In this document: piece after piece, positions 1 through 6,028 of the stretch
How positions within the stretch are numbered: the stretch's first letter is position 1
Layout of the letters: every line of letters begins with the position of its first letter
Assembly: GCA_017445435.1 (NCBI GenBank)
Contig: JAFSUE010000281.1
Span: 1-6,194, forward strand
Source: Selenomonadaceae bacterium
GTDB taxonomy: Bacteria > Bacillota > Negativicutes > Selenomonadales > Selenomonadaceae
Direction of reading: 5' to 3'
DNA length: 6,194 nucleotides
Program-made: the position numbers and the translations under genes
Notes under the pieces: generated by a model
Databases searched by the model: none
Told to the model about the DNA's origin: nothing
The model's input: only the letters and a program-made list of their open reading frames with translations

Positions 1-414
1 ATTCGCCATATCGTAACCGCGAACTTGATAAATGCCGTCACAAACTTCAAAAAGTCCAGCGTAAGAATTGTACAGCGTATTTCGCCAAAGACTTGGATTG
101 ACGGTATCGGGAATTTTTTGTACAGACTTCATATAGTCACGCTGTGCAACATTCCAGACAAGTTTTCCATTTTCATCGTGAATTATCAGTGATTCAGGCG
201 CTTCAATTAAGCCACGCAGTGCGTTTTCCTTTTCGCTTTCATCGTCGAAGTTGAGTATATCGTACCACTTGGAATTTGCTTGAGCTGTAATTTGTGTAGC
301 GTCTTTAGCTGACGCAGTTGAAATTCCTAAAGTTACTGACGGCGTCAATACCAGCGATAAAGATATTGACAGCGCTTTAAAAAGTTTTTTTGAAAAAATT
401 TTTGAACGTTTCAT
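1..414 (-). CDS. Alkyl/aryl-sulfatase of the metallo-beta-lactamase fold, secreted; N-terminal 138 residues only (runs off the window)
   Basis: The first 138 residues of a longer protein are visible. Residues 1 to about 36 form a Sec-type signal peptide: a Lys/Arg-rich start (MKRSKIFSKK), a hydrophobic core around 14-30, and a probable cleavage after the STASA stretch at about 32-36. Residues 67-138 match what I know of the N-terminal region of the SdsA1/YjcS/BDS1 family of linear alkylsulfatases: an RGLIEAPESL segment, then DTVNPSLWR (103-111), then GLFEVCDGIYQVRGYDM (120-136). Members hydrolyse alkyl sulfate esters such as dodecyl sulfate to alcohol and sulfate using a two-zinc centre. The zinc-binding HxHxDH motif normally lies further on and is outside the window, so catalytic competence cannot be judged. 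The ATG at 414 lies five bases after the pnp stop, with a weak AGGGA Shine-Dalgarno at 424-428 inside pnp. The product would be exported, presumably to the periplasm. Family assignment is by recognition, not a search. Confidence 0.85.
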   Translation of the reverse strand, partial: MKRSKIFSKKLFKALSISLSLVLTPSVTLGISTASAKDATQITAQANSKWYDILNFDDESEKENALRGLIEAPESLIIHDENGKLVWNVAQRDYMKSVQKIPDTVNPSLWRNTLYNSYAGLFEVCDGIYQVRGYDMAN

Positions 415-419
415 TTTAA

Positions 420-2717
420 TCAATCCCTATCACGGCGCGAACGATCATTGCGGCGATTAGAACTGTAACTTGAGCTTGAACGATTGGAACTTGAACGTTT
501 TGGCGCACTGCCTTTACCGATAAAATCTTTACTAGTTGAACTGCCGCGACTGCTTGAACTGCCGCCGCGATTATTACCACCGCCGTTTGAATCTCTGCGC
601 GGAGGACGATTTGACGAAATTTCAGATGGTGACAACGTTGCCTTATGGCTGACGTTAATTTTTCCGCGCTCATCAATTTCCATAACCTTAACCGTCAATG
701 TGTCACCAATTTTTACAACGTCTTCAACATTTGCAACGCGCTGAGCCGCTAATTGCGAAACGTGACAAAGTGCCTCACGTCCTGGCAGTAAGTCGACGAA
801 TGCACCAAAACTTTCAATGCGCGTGACTACGGCGTTTTCAATCACTTCACCAATTTCAAATTCGTGAACAATATCTTCAATCATCTTCAAGGCGCGTTTA
901 ATGCCGTCAACATCTTGTGACGTGACAAAAATATTTCCGTCGTCTTCAATGTCAATCGTGACGCCAGTTTCTTCAATAATTTTGTTGACCATTTTTCCGC
1001 CAGTGCCGATAACTTCGCGAATTTTATCGACAGGAATTTTCATCGTCATAACGCGCGGCGCATAAGGTGACAAGTCCGCCGCAGGTTCGCTGATGACTTC
1101 CAACATTTTATCAAGAATAAAGGAGCGACCGCGTTTAGCCTGTGCAAGCGCGTCACTTAAAATTTCGCGGGTAATGCCAGCAATTTTAATATCCATTTGA
1201 ATTGCCGTCACGCCTTCGGTAGTGCCAGCAACTTTGAAGTCCATATCGCCGAGCGCGTCTTCCATACCTTGAATGTCAGTTAAAATCGTGTGCTTGTCAC
1301 CGTCTTTAACAAGCCCCATTGCAACGCCGCTAACTGGACGCTTAATCGGTACGCCAGCTTGCATAAGGCTTAACGTACTGCCGCAGACACTGCCCATTGA
1401 ACTTGAGCCGTTGGATTCTAAAACTTCCGACACAAGACGAATTGTATATGGAAATTCTTCAATCGGCGGAATGACTGGAACTAAAGCGCGTTCAGCCAAT
1501 GCACCGTGCCCAATTTCGCGTCTACCGGGACTCCGCGCAGGTCTAGCCTCACCGACTGAAAAGCCTGGAAAGTTATAGTGGTGAATGTAATGTTTAGGGT
1601 ATTCAGGGTCTAAGCCGTCAATAATTTGTTCATCGCCGATTGAACCTAAAGTCGTGATTGTCAAAACTTGCGTCTGTCCGCGCGTGAAAAGTCCCGAGCC
1701 GTGAGTACGCGCGAAAAGTCCAACTTCACAGCTGATTGGGCGTACTTCTTCAAGTTCGCGACCGTCAGGACGAATTTTTTCCTGCGTAATCATTTTGCGG
1801 ACGACATCTTTTTTGACTTTGTAGAAAACTTCGGCAATATCTTTTTCAACGTCGGGATATTCTTCGACAGGGAATTTTTCCAAAAGTTGGGCGGTAATTT
1901 CCTCTTGCACGGCATCAACTGCGGCGTCACGTGCAAGCTTGTCGGGGTTACGAATTGCGGCATCAACTTTTTCAGGCGCAATTTCGCGGACAGCGGCGTC
2001 AATTTCTTCATTGGGGTGGAAGAGTTCAAATTCACCTTTCGGCTTGCCAATCTGCGCGGCAATATCATTTTGGAATTGAACGAGCTTTTTAATTTCTTCG
2101 TGCCCAAATAAAATTGCTTCAAGGATAATTTCTTCAGACAATTCTTTAGCGCCCGCCTCAACCATCATGACGGCATCAGCTGAACCAGCAACCATTAAGT
2201 CAAGGTCAGACAGTTCAGTTTGTTCCTGCGTTGGATTGATAATAAATTCGTCATTGATTCGACCAACGCGAACACCAGCGATTGGACCATTGAAGGGAAT
2301 ATCTGAAATGCAAAGTGCAAGTGACGCGCCGAGCATTGCAGGAATTTCAGGTTGGTTATCGGCGTCGTAACAAAGAATCGTAGCGATGATTTGAACGTCA
2401 TTTCTAAAACCTTCTGGAAAAAGTGGGCGAATCGGTCTATCAATTAAGCGGCTACGTAAAATTCCGCTAGTTTGCGGTCTGCCTTCGCGCTTATGAAAAC
2501 CGCCAGGAACTTTGCCAGCCGAATACATTTTTTCTTCACAGTCAACAGTAAGCGGGAAAAAGTCAGCGTCTTCACGCGGTTTAGCAGACGCCGTTGCGGT
2601 AGCTAAAACTGCTGTGTCGCCGTAGCGTACCAAAACTGCGCCGTTAGCTTGTTTCGCCATTTTGCCGCTCTCAACGATTAACTTTCTGCCGCCGAGTTCT
2701 ATTTCAAAACTTTCCAT
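420..2717 (-). CDS. pnp: Polynucleotide phosphorylase (polyribonucleotide nucleotidyltransferase)
   Basis: This is a complete 765-residue PNPase, a cytoplasmic trimeric 3'-5' exoribonuclease that degrades RNA by phosphorolysis to nucleoside diphosphates and can run in reverse to add tails. Visible domains are the first RNase PH-like core (about 10-145), the helical linker domain (about 240-310), the second, catalytic RNase PH core (about 315-545), a KH domain (about 555-615, with the GxxG loop GTGG at 571-574) and an S1 domain (about 621-692). The phosphate-binding SSSMG (438-442) and the acidic pair equivalent to E. coli D486 and D492 (D487 and D493, in EDALGDMDFKV) are intact. The tail from about 694 is unusually rich in Ser, Arg, Gly and Asn. 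The ATG at 2717 is supported by a strong TAGGAGG at 2729-2735, eleven bases upstream. The usual rpsO neighbour is absent; fruA lies upstream behind a terminator. The alkylsulfatase gene follows five bases downstream. Confidence 0.98.
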   Translation of the reverse strand: MESFEIELGGRKLIVESGKMAKQANGAVLVRYGDTAVLATATASAKPREDADFFPLTVDCEEKMYSAGKVPGGFHKREGRPQTSGILRSRLIDRPIRPLFPEGFRNDVQIIATILCYDADNQPEIPAMLGASLALCISDIPFNGPIAGVRVGRINDEFIINPTQEQTELSDLDLMVAGSADAVMMVEAGAKELSEEIILEAILFGHEEIKKLVQFQNDIAAQIGKPKGEFELFHPNEEIDAAVREIAPEKVDAAIRNPDKLARDAAVDAVQEEITAQLLEKFPVEEYPDVEKDIAEVFYKVKKDVVRKMITQEKIRPDGRELEEVRPISCEVGLFARTHGSGLFTRGQTQVLTITTLGSIGDEQIIDGLDPEYPKHYIHHYNFPGFSVGEARPARSPGRREIGHGALAERALVPVIPPIEEFPYTIRLVSEVLESNGSSSMGSVCGSTLSLMQAGVPIKRPVSGVAMGLVKDGDKHTILTDIQGMEDALGDMDFKVAGTTEGVTAIQMDIKIAGITREILSDALAQAKRGRSFILDKMLEVISEPAADLSPYAPRVMTMKIPVDKIREVIGTGGKMVNKIIEETGVTIDIEDDGNIFVTSQDVDGIKRALKMIEDIVHEFEIGEVIENAVVTRIESFGAFVDLLPGREALCHVSQLAAQRVANVEDVVKIGDTLTVKVMEIDERGKINVSHKATLSPSEISSNRPPRRDSNGGGNNRGGSSSSRGSSTSKDFIGKGSAPKRSSSNRSSSSYSSNRRNDRSRRDRD
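424..428 (-). promoter_or_regulatory. Weak ribosome binding site for the alkylsulfatase gene, inside the end of pnp
   Basis: AGGGA sits nine bases upstream of the ATG at 414 and overlaps the last codons of pnp, whose TGA occupies 420-422. With such a weak site and a five-base gap, translation of the alkylsulfatase probably depends on ribosomes finishing pnp. The coupling is inferred. Confidence 0.45.
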
Positions 2718-2874
2718 ATAAAATTATTCCTCCTATTTTTTACGTATCAAAAAATCTTTTTCGACAGAAAATATTATCTTCCTTCAATCAGCCTGTACAT
2801 TCAAGGCTAAAAGAAAGGATAGTTTAATGACTTAAAAAAATTTCAAAATTAAATTAACAGCCTCTACTAAAAAA
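2718..2874 (-). promoter_or_regulatory. pnp 5' leader with Shine-Dalgarno site and small hairpin
   Basis: About 150 nt separate the candidate TATAAT box from the pnp start, and no ORF of note lies in this AT-rich stretch. It contains a strong TAGGAGG ribosome binding site at 2729-2735. It also contains a hairpin with stem AGCCT/AGGCT (2804-2808 with 2790-2794) and a nine-base loop, extendable by a G-U pair. In E. coli the pnp leader folds into a hairpin through which PNPase, with RNase III, controls its own mRNA. A similar role here is only an analogy, since this stem is short. Leader length depends on the promoter call. Confidence 0.35.
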
Positions 2875-2880
2875 ATTATA
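2875..2880 (-). promoter_or_regulatory. pnp: Candidate -10 box of the pnp promoter
   Basis: A perfect TATAAT occurs on the minus strand here. The best -35-like hexamer upstream is TTGTCC at 2901-2906, but the 20-base spacer is longer than the usual 16-18. No hexamer at 17 bases resembles the consensus. Because fruA ends in a clear terminator, pnp needs its own promoter in this gap, which is the main support for the call. Confidence 0.4.
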
Positions 2881-2938
2881 GGTGGTGTTGAATAAATAGT
2901 GGACAAAAATTTCACGCTAAAAAATAATAATGTTTTTG

Positions 2939-2966
2939 CTTCTTTTCTTTTCAAAAAGAAAAGAAG
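2939..2966. repeat. Perfect AT-rich inverted repeat (12-bp stem, 4-base loop)
   Basis: The arm CTTCTTTTCTTT at 2939-2950 is an exact inverted complement of AAAGAAAAGAAG at 2955-2966, with loop TCAA. It lies between the fruA terminator and the pnp promoter candidate. Neither side carries a clean run of Ts right after the stem: the plus strand continues TTTAATAAAAA and the minus strand CAAAAACATTATTATTTTTT. It is therefore at best a weak terminator. It may instead be a dispersed hairpin repeat or a transcript-stability element. Confidence 0.6.
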
Positions 2967-2977
2967 TTTAATAAAAA

Positions 2978-3023
2978 TTTATATTGCAAATTGACGTTGA
3001 TTTATATTGCAAATTGACGTTGA
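2978..3023. repeat. Exact tandem duplication of a 23-bp unit
   Basis: Positions 2978-3000 and 3001-3023 are identical 23-base units beginning TTTATATTGCAA and ending GACGTTGA. The sequence after the second copy (TTTTGTTGCAAA, about 3028-3039) resembles the start of a third, degraded unit. The copies abut with no spacer, so this is not a CRISPR arrangement. It lies just downstream of the fruA terminator and upstream of pnp. Role unknown; it may be replication slippage or a duplicated protein-binding site. Confidence 0.85.
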
Positions 3024-3036
3024 AAAATTTTGTTGC

Positions 3037-3066
3037 AAAAAAAATCCGCGCTTATGTTTACGCGGA
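3037..3066 (-). terminator. Intrinsic terminator of fruA
   Basis: On the minus strand a GC-rich stem TCCGCG/CGCGGA (3061-3066 with 3045-3050), with a ten-base loop, is followed directly by eight Ts (3037-3044). It stands 64 bases beyond the fruA stop. This is a standard rho-independent terminator and should separate fruA transcription from pnp. Confidence 0.85.
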
Positions 3067-3082
3067 AAAAATTTATTGTTCG

Positions 3083-3127
3083 TTAGCTACAACGTGCAAG
3101 TCGGTGGCATTGACTTACACCAGCTAA
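3083..3127 (-). other. Extended imperfect hairpin just after the fruA stop
   Basis: The outer arms TTAGCT and AGCTAA (3122-3127 and 3083-3088) are exact complements. The inner arms GTGTAAGTC and GACTTGCAC (3112-3120 and 3094-3102) pair with one mismatch around a nine-base loop. It starts three bases after the fruA stop codon and precedes the intrinsic terminator. It has no T-run of its own, so it is more likely a 3' UTR stability or processing structure than a second terminator. Confidence 0.45.
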
Positions 3128-3130
3128 AAA

Positions 3131-5056
3131 TTAGTCCTGTGGACGCGGCTTTCTGATAAAGCCAAGCACAATAGCGCCGATAATCGATCCGACTGCAATG
3201 GCGATTAAGTAGCCGAATGGATTACCGATAGTAGGAACAACGAAAATGCCGCCGTGAGGCGCCATAAGTGTACAATCAAAGAACATAGTTATCGCACCCG
3301 TAATTGCAGAGCCGATAACACAGGAAGGAATAACATGAAGTGGGTCGCCAGCCGCAAATGGGATAGCACCTTCAGTGATGAATGAACAGCCCATGATAAT
3401 GTTTGTTGGCGCAGTTTTCTGTTCACTCTTCGTGAATTTGCTCTTGAAGAAAATCGAAGAAATTGCAATAGCGATAGGAGGAACCATACCGCCAGCCATA
3501 ACAGCTGCCATAACGTAATAGTTACCGCTTGCCAAAAGTCCGACACCTGTGACATAAGCCGCCTTGTTCAAAGGTCCGCCCATATCAACTGCCATCATAC
3601 CAGCAACGATAGCGCCCATTAAAACTTTTGCGGAAGGATCCATATGCATAAGCGTATCTTGCAACCAAGCATTGATACCCGCGACAGGAGGACCGATTAC
3701 AAAGTTACAGATAAGACCGATAATTAAAACGCCAAGTAATGGGTAAAACAGAATTGGCTTTGTACCTTCCAATGACGGCGGCAAAAAGCTAAGGAATTTT
3801 TTCAAGAAGTTCAACAGCCAACCAGCGATAAAGCCAGCTAATAATGCGCCTAAAAATCCTGAACCGTTAGCGCCAGAAAGTGCGCCGCCTACAAAACCTG
3901 CCGCCAATGCGGGACGGTCAGCAATGGACATTGCTATAAATCCTGCAAGTACTGGCAACATAAAGCCGAATGACGCGCCGCCTATTGCATTGAATACGTG
4001 CGCTACTGGATTAATATTACCAAATTTCCCGCGTTCATCTGCAGGTAAGCTATTCAAGTCAACTGAAAAGCCGTCGATTAAGAATGAAATTGCAATTAAA
4101 ATACCGCCGCCAATGACGAATGGCAACATATGCGATACGCCGTTCATCAAGTGTTTGTAAACTTGACGCCCGATACTTTCATCAGTACCGCCGCCGCCCC
4201 CTTCGTCACCCGCACTGTCACCAGCTTTTGCGTGGTAAATCGGCGCAGAACCGCTAAGTGCGCGGTCAATAAGTTCATCAGCTTTGTTGATACCGTCAGC
4301 AACTTTCGTTATTACAACGTGCTTGCCGTCGAAACGCGCCATTGCAACGTTTTTATCCGCCGCAACAATAATTCCGTCTGCCTTTGCAATTTCATCAGCA
4401 GTCAAAATATTTTTCGCGCCGCCTGAACCGTTTGTTTCAACTTTAATTGAAATGCCGCGTTTCTTAGCGTGTTGCTCCAAACTTTCAGCCGCCATAAAAG
4501 TATGTGCAATACCAGTAGGACAAGCTGTAACTGCAAGAATTTGAATGTGATCAGCAGTTGCGGCAGGTGCTGAACTTGCTGATGCTGGCGCTTGGAATTT
4601 CCCGTCTTCCTTATCATCAATAATCTTTAAAAATTCTTCTTTGGACTTCGCTTTAATAAGTGCTTCCTTGAAGTCGGGATCCATAACCATTGTGGCAAGT
4701 TTCGACAGAATCATTAAATGTTCGTCGTTGCCGCCGTCTGGCGCTGCGATTAAGAAAAACAGTCGCGCAGGGTTGCCGTCCATTGATTGAAAGTCGATAC
4801 CTTCGGGGATTGTCATTGCCGCAAGACCAGCCGCTTTAACGCCGCCTGATTTTGCGTGTGGCGTTGCAATGCCGTCACCCAATCCAGTAGTACCTGACGC
4901 TTCACGCGCTTGAACGTCTTTCAAGTACTGCGCCTTGTTTTTGATGTTGCCGCCTTTTTCCATAAGGTCTACAAGATGTGATATTGCGTCGGGCTTGTCT
5001 TTGACTTTTGCGCCCAAATCAATACTCGCATTCTTGAGTAAGTCGGTAACTCTCAT
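3131..5056 (-). CDS. fruA: PTS fructose-specific permease, fused IIA-IIB-IIC
   Basis: This complete 641-residue membrane permease takes up fructose and phosphorylates it, normally to fructose 1-phosphate, using phosphate relayed from PEP through EI and HPr. The IIA domain spans about 1-150 with active-site His67 in ATPHAKS. An Ala/Ser/Pro linker (about 153-168) leads to IIB (about 170-268) with phospho-Cys179 in TACPTGIAHTF. A Gly/Asp/Glu-rich linker (about 278-295) leads to IIC (about 297-636), which has several membrane segments and the family motif FITEGAIPFA (559-568, Glu562). Length and domain order match Gram-positive-type FruA; E. coli instead carries the IIA on FruB. The ATG at 5056 has AAGGAAG at 5064-5070, seven bases upstream. 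A terminator follows. The usual fruR and fruK partners are not adjacent: upstream lie small secreted proteins and downstream pnp. Fructose specificity is inferred from family resemblance; a mannitol or 2-O-mannosylglycerate-type substrate is less likely. Confidence 0.95.
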   Translation of the reverse strand: MRVTDLLKNASIDLGAKVKDKPDAISHLVDLMEKGGNIKNKAQYLKDVQAREASGTTGLGDGIATPHAKSGGVKAAGLAAMTIPEGIDFQSMDGNPARLFFLIAAPDGGNDEHLMILSKLATMVMDPDFKEALIKAKSKEEFLKIIDDKEDGKFQAPASASSAPAATADHIQILAVTACPTGIAHTFMAAESLEQHAKKRGISIKVETNGSGGAKNILTADEIAKADGIIVAADKNVAMARFDGKHVVITKVADGINKADELIDRALSGSAPIYHAKAGDSAGDEGGGGGTDESIGRQVYKHLMNGVSHMLPFVIGGGILIAISFLIDGFSVDLNSLPADERGKFGNINPVAHVFNAIGGASFGFMLPVLAGFIAMSIADRPALAAGFVGGALSGANGSGFLGALLAGFIAGWLLNFLKKFLSFLPPSLEGTKPILFYPLLGVLIIGLICNFVIGPPVAGINAWLQDTLMHMDPSAKVLMGAIVAGMMAVDMGGPLNKAAYVTGVGLLASGNYYVMAAVMAGGMVPPIAIAISSIFFKSKFTKSEQKTAPTNIIMGCSFITEGAIPFAAGDPLHVIPSCVIGSAITGAITMFFDCTLMAPHGGIFVVPTIGNPFGYLIAIAVGSIIGAIVLGFIRKPRPQD

Positions 5057-5081
5057 CTTATCACTTCCTTAAAAAAGAAAA

Positions 5082-5111
5082 TATTTATTCTTAACGGCGA
5101 CAATCTTTCAA
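5082..5111 (-). promoter_or_regulatory. Weak candidate promoter for fruA
   Basis: TTGAAA (5106-5111) resembles a -35 box. Eighteen bases on comes TAAATA (5082-5087), a poor -10 match. The 132-base gap after the preceding gene and the hairpin with a T-run in it make a separate fruA promoter plausible, but this assignment is uncertain. I saw no clear cre site or FruR-type operator. Confidence 0.25.
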
Positions 5112-5118
5112 TTCATAG

Positions 5119-5146
5119 TGCTTAAAAAACTGCCGCCGAGTTAAGC
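5119..5146 (-). terminator. Possible weak terminator/hairpin between the small secreted protein gene and fruA
   Basis: On the minus strand AACT and AGTT (5139-5142 and 5128-5131) can pair around a CGGCGGC loop and are followed by more Ts. Outer GCTT/AAGC arms (5143-5146 and 5120-5123) can also pair. Alternatively GCTTAA and TTAAGC form a perfect six-base outer stem. The element closely resembles the one at 5553-5581 upstream of the preceding gene, so it may be a repeated leader-type element rather than a terminator. Confidence 0.35.
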
Positions 5147-5188
5147 AAAGTAAAAGTCGAGTTATGATAAATAGAAAAGTTTTTGCCA

Positions 5189-5543
5189 TTAACTGTAACG
5201 GATTTTACCAGAACTTTCTACAGTTATTGTGGATATGTTAAAAAGATCTAATCCTGTCCAATACCAAGAACTATCGTCCCTAAAAACTACTTTTAAATCC
5301 CAATAGCGTGCATCTTGACTTGGAGGAAAAGTTATCTTGACTGAAGAACCATTTTTAAGTGTAGAATCACCAAGAATATCTTCTTCCCAACTGTCAGTCG
5401 AGCTACAATAAACACGCCAGATAACTTTTCCAGAACGATTTACCAAAGTAAAATCTTGTCTTCCAGCAAAAGCTTTATTAGCTACCCCCCGTCAAGAGGA
5501 GGAGCGCCAGTATTAGAGCCGATATAACTTTAAAACTCTTCAT
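5189..5543 (-). pseudogene. Small secreted protein of unknown function, interrupted by a one-base frameshift
   Basis: I do not recognise a named family. From the ATG at 5543, with AAGGAGT at 5551-5557 seven bases upstream, the frame reads a signal peptide start MKSFKVISALILALLLL and stops at 5478-5480 after 21 residues. Removing one base from the six-C run at 5485-5490 (six Gs on the coding strand) joins this to a downstream frame ending at 5189. The result is a 117-residue protein whose signal peptide ends near NKAFA and whose mature part carries VNRSGKVIWRVY, DSWEEDILGD, RYWDLKVVF and YWTGLDLF. The C-terminal half closely matches the partial gene at 6029-6194. The start matches the neighbouring gene at 5590-5955. 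Reading of the downstream part alone from TTG at 5446 would lack a signal peptide. The shift could be a real mutation, a sequencing error in the homopolymer, or less likely a phase-variable or recoding site. Confidence 0.8.
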
Positions 5544-5552
5544 TGTGGACAC

Positions 5553-5581
5553 TCCTTAAAAAATTTGTCGCCAATTTAAGC
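5553..5581 (-). promoter_or_regulatory. AT-rich hairpin overlapping the ribosome binding site of the frameshifted secreted protein gene
   Basis: On the minus strand AAATT and AATTT pair around the loop GGCGACA. An alternative outer pairing CTTAA/TTAAG would reach into the AAGGAG ribosome binding site. The same layout, with base changes, occurs at 5119-5146. A T-run follows the inner stem, so it could be a weak terminator for the preceding gene or a translation-control hairpin. Confidence 0.35.
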
Positions 5582-5589
5582 ATTTTAAA

Positions 5590-5955
5590 TTATTCGTAAG
5601 CCGTATAGGCAAGTGACTTTTCAAAAGGATCGTAATGTACAATTAAAATTGAAGGTTTCATCTGAAAATTAATTTTGTCCCACGCTGTATTTGAACCGTT
5701 GGTAAAATTTACCCGCAACTTACAATAAGAAAAATTTTGATTGTAACTTATCGCTATGGCGTCACGATAATTAAGCGTTTCAGTTAGTAAATTTTTTCCA
5801 AAGTCTTTATTATCGGCGCTTGTCAGATAAAGTTCGCTTATGTCAAATCCGCTAAGATTTACTACCTTTAAATTTTTAAAATTTGCCGCGTGAACAGTGC
5901 TTGCCGTCAAAAGAAGTGTCAACATTGTAGCTAAAATAACTTTAAAACTCTTCAT
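5590..5955 (-). CDS. Small secreted protein of unknown function, middle member of a tandem paralogue cluster
   Basis: The predicted protein has 121 residues. A Sec signal peptide covers about residues 1-24 (MKSFKVILATMLTLLLTAS, then VHAANF with cleavage likely after VHA). The mature part appears beta-rich: FKNLKVVNLSGFDISELYL, then DFGKNLL, then CKLRVNFTNGS, then IDPF-type hydrophobic ends. The order of elements parallels the flanking genes (N.SG..I..LY, a Gly-Leu-Leu or LG turn, then L.V.F.(D/N)), but its YWDL and DLF motifs are lost, so it is the most diverged of the three. The start at 5955 is chosen because AAGGAGT lies seven bases upstream (5963-5969), exactly as in the next gene. A GTG at 5964 would overlap that site. 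The 46-base gap to the next gene and the 73-base gap from the previous one suggest one transcription unit. Function is unknown; location is periplasmic or extracellular by inference. Confidence 0.8.
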   Translation of the reverse strand: MKSFKVILATMLTLLLTASTVHAANFKNLKVVNLSGFDISELYLTSADNKDFGKNLLTETLNYRDAIAISYNQNFSYCKLRVNFTNGSNTAWDKINFQMKPSILIVHYDPFEKSLAYTAYE

Positions 5956-5962
5956 GATGAGC

Positions 5963-5969
5963 ACTCCTT
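5963..5969 (-). promoter_or_regulatory. Ribosome binding site fixing the start at 5955
   Basis: AAGGAGT lies seven bases upstream of the ATG at 5955, so the in-frame GTG at 5964, which overlaps this site, cannot be the main start. The preceding bases (TGCTAAAT, an A-run, then ATTTAAAAGGAGTG) can form a small AAAT/ATTT stem, similar to the hairpins before the two downstream genes. Confidence 0.7.
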
Positions 5970-6028
5970 TTAAATTTTTTTATTTAGCAATGTTTAAAAG
6001 CTTGGGCTAGATTATCCGTCGTTAAATT

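Noticed and set aside
1668..2111. Plus-strand open frame of 147 residues, Phe/Asn-rich
   Set aside because: It lies entirely antisense to the well-conserved pnp coding sequence. Its composition is that expected from the reverse of biased codons, and it has no family resemblance.
1790..2161. Minus-strand open frame of 123 residues, Lys/Leu-rich
   Set aside because: It is an alternative frame inside pnp, whose own frame is unmistakable.
2686..2698. The 13-base string CTGCCGCCGAGTT shared with 5130-5142
   Set aside because: One copy is within pnp codons and the other in the fruA upstream hairpin; the match does not extend and is best taken as chance.
2881..2935. Possible insertion-sequence end around AATAGTGGACAAAAATTTC
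   Set aside because: The motif is reminiscent of some transposon ends, but no matching inverted end, target duplication or transposase remnant is visible.
2978..3023. CRISPR-like repeat pair
   Set aside because: The two 23-base units abut with no spacers and there are no further repeats or cas genes.
3088..3160. Short plus-strand peptide reading (about 20 residues) overlapping the fruA 3' end
   Set aside because: There is no start with a ribosome binding site, it is antisense to fruA, and it is too short to support.
5189..5446. An 85-residue gene starting at TTG 5446
   Set aside because: It has no ribosome binding site or signal peptide. The upstream out-of-frame segment supplies both, so this is the tail of a frameshifted gene.
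5590..5964. GTG start giving a 124-residue version of the middle secreted protein
   Set aside because: The GTG overlaps the Shine-Dalgarno site. The ATG at 5955 has proper spacing and matches the neighbouring paralogue's start.
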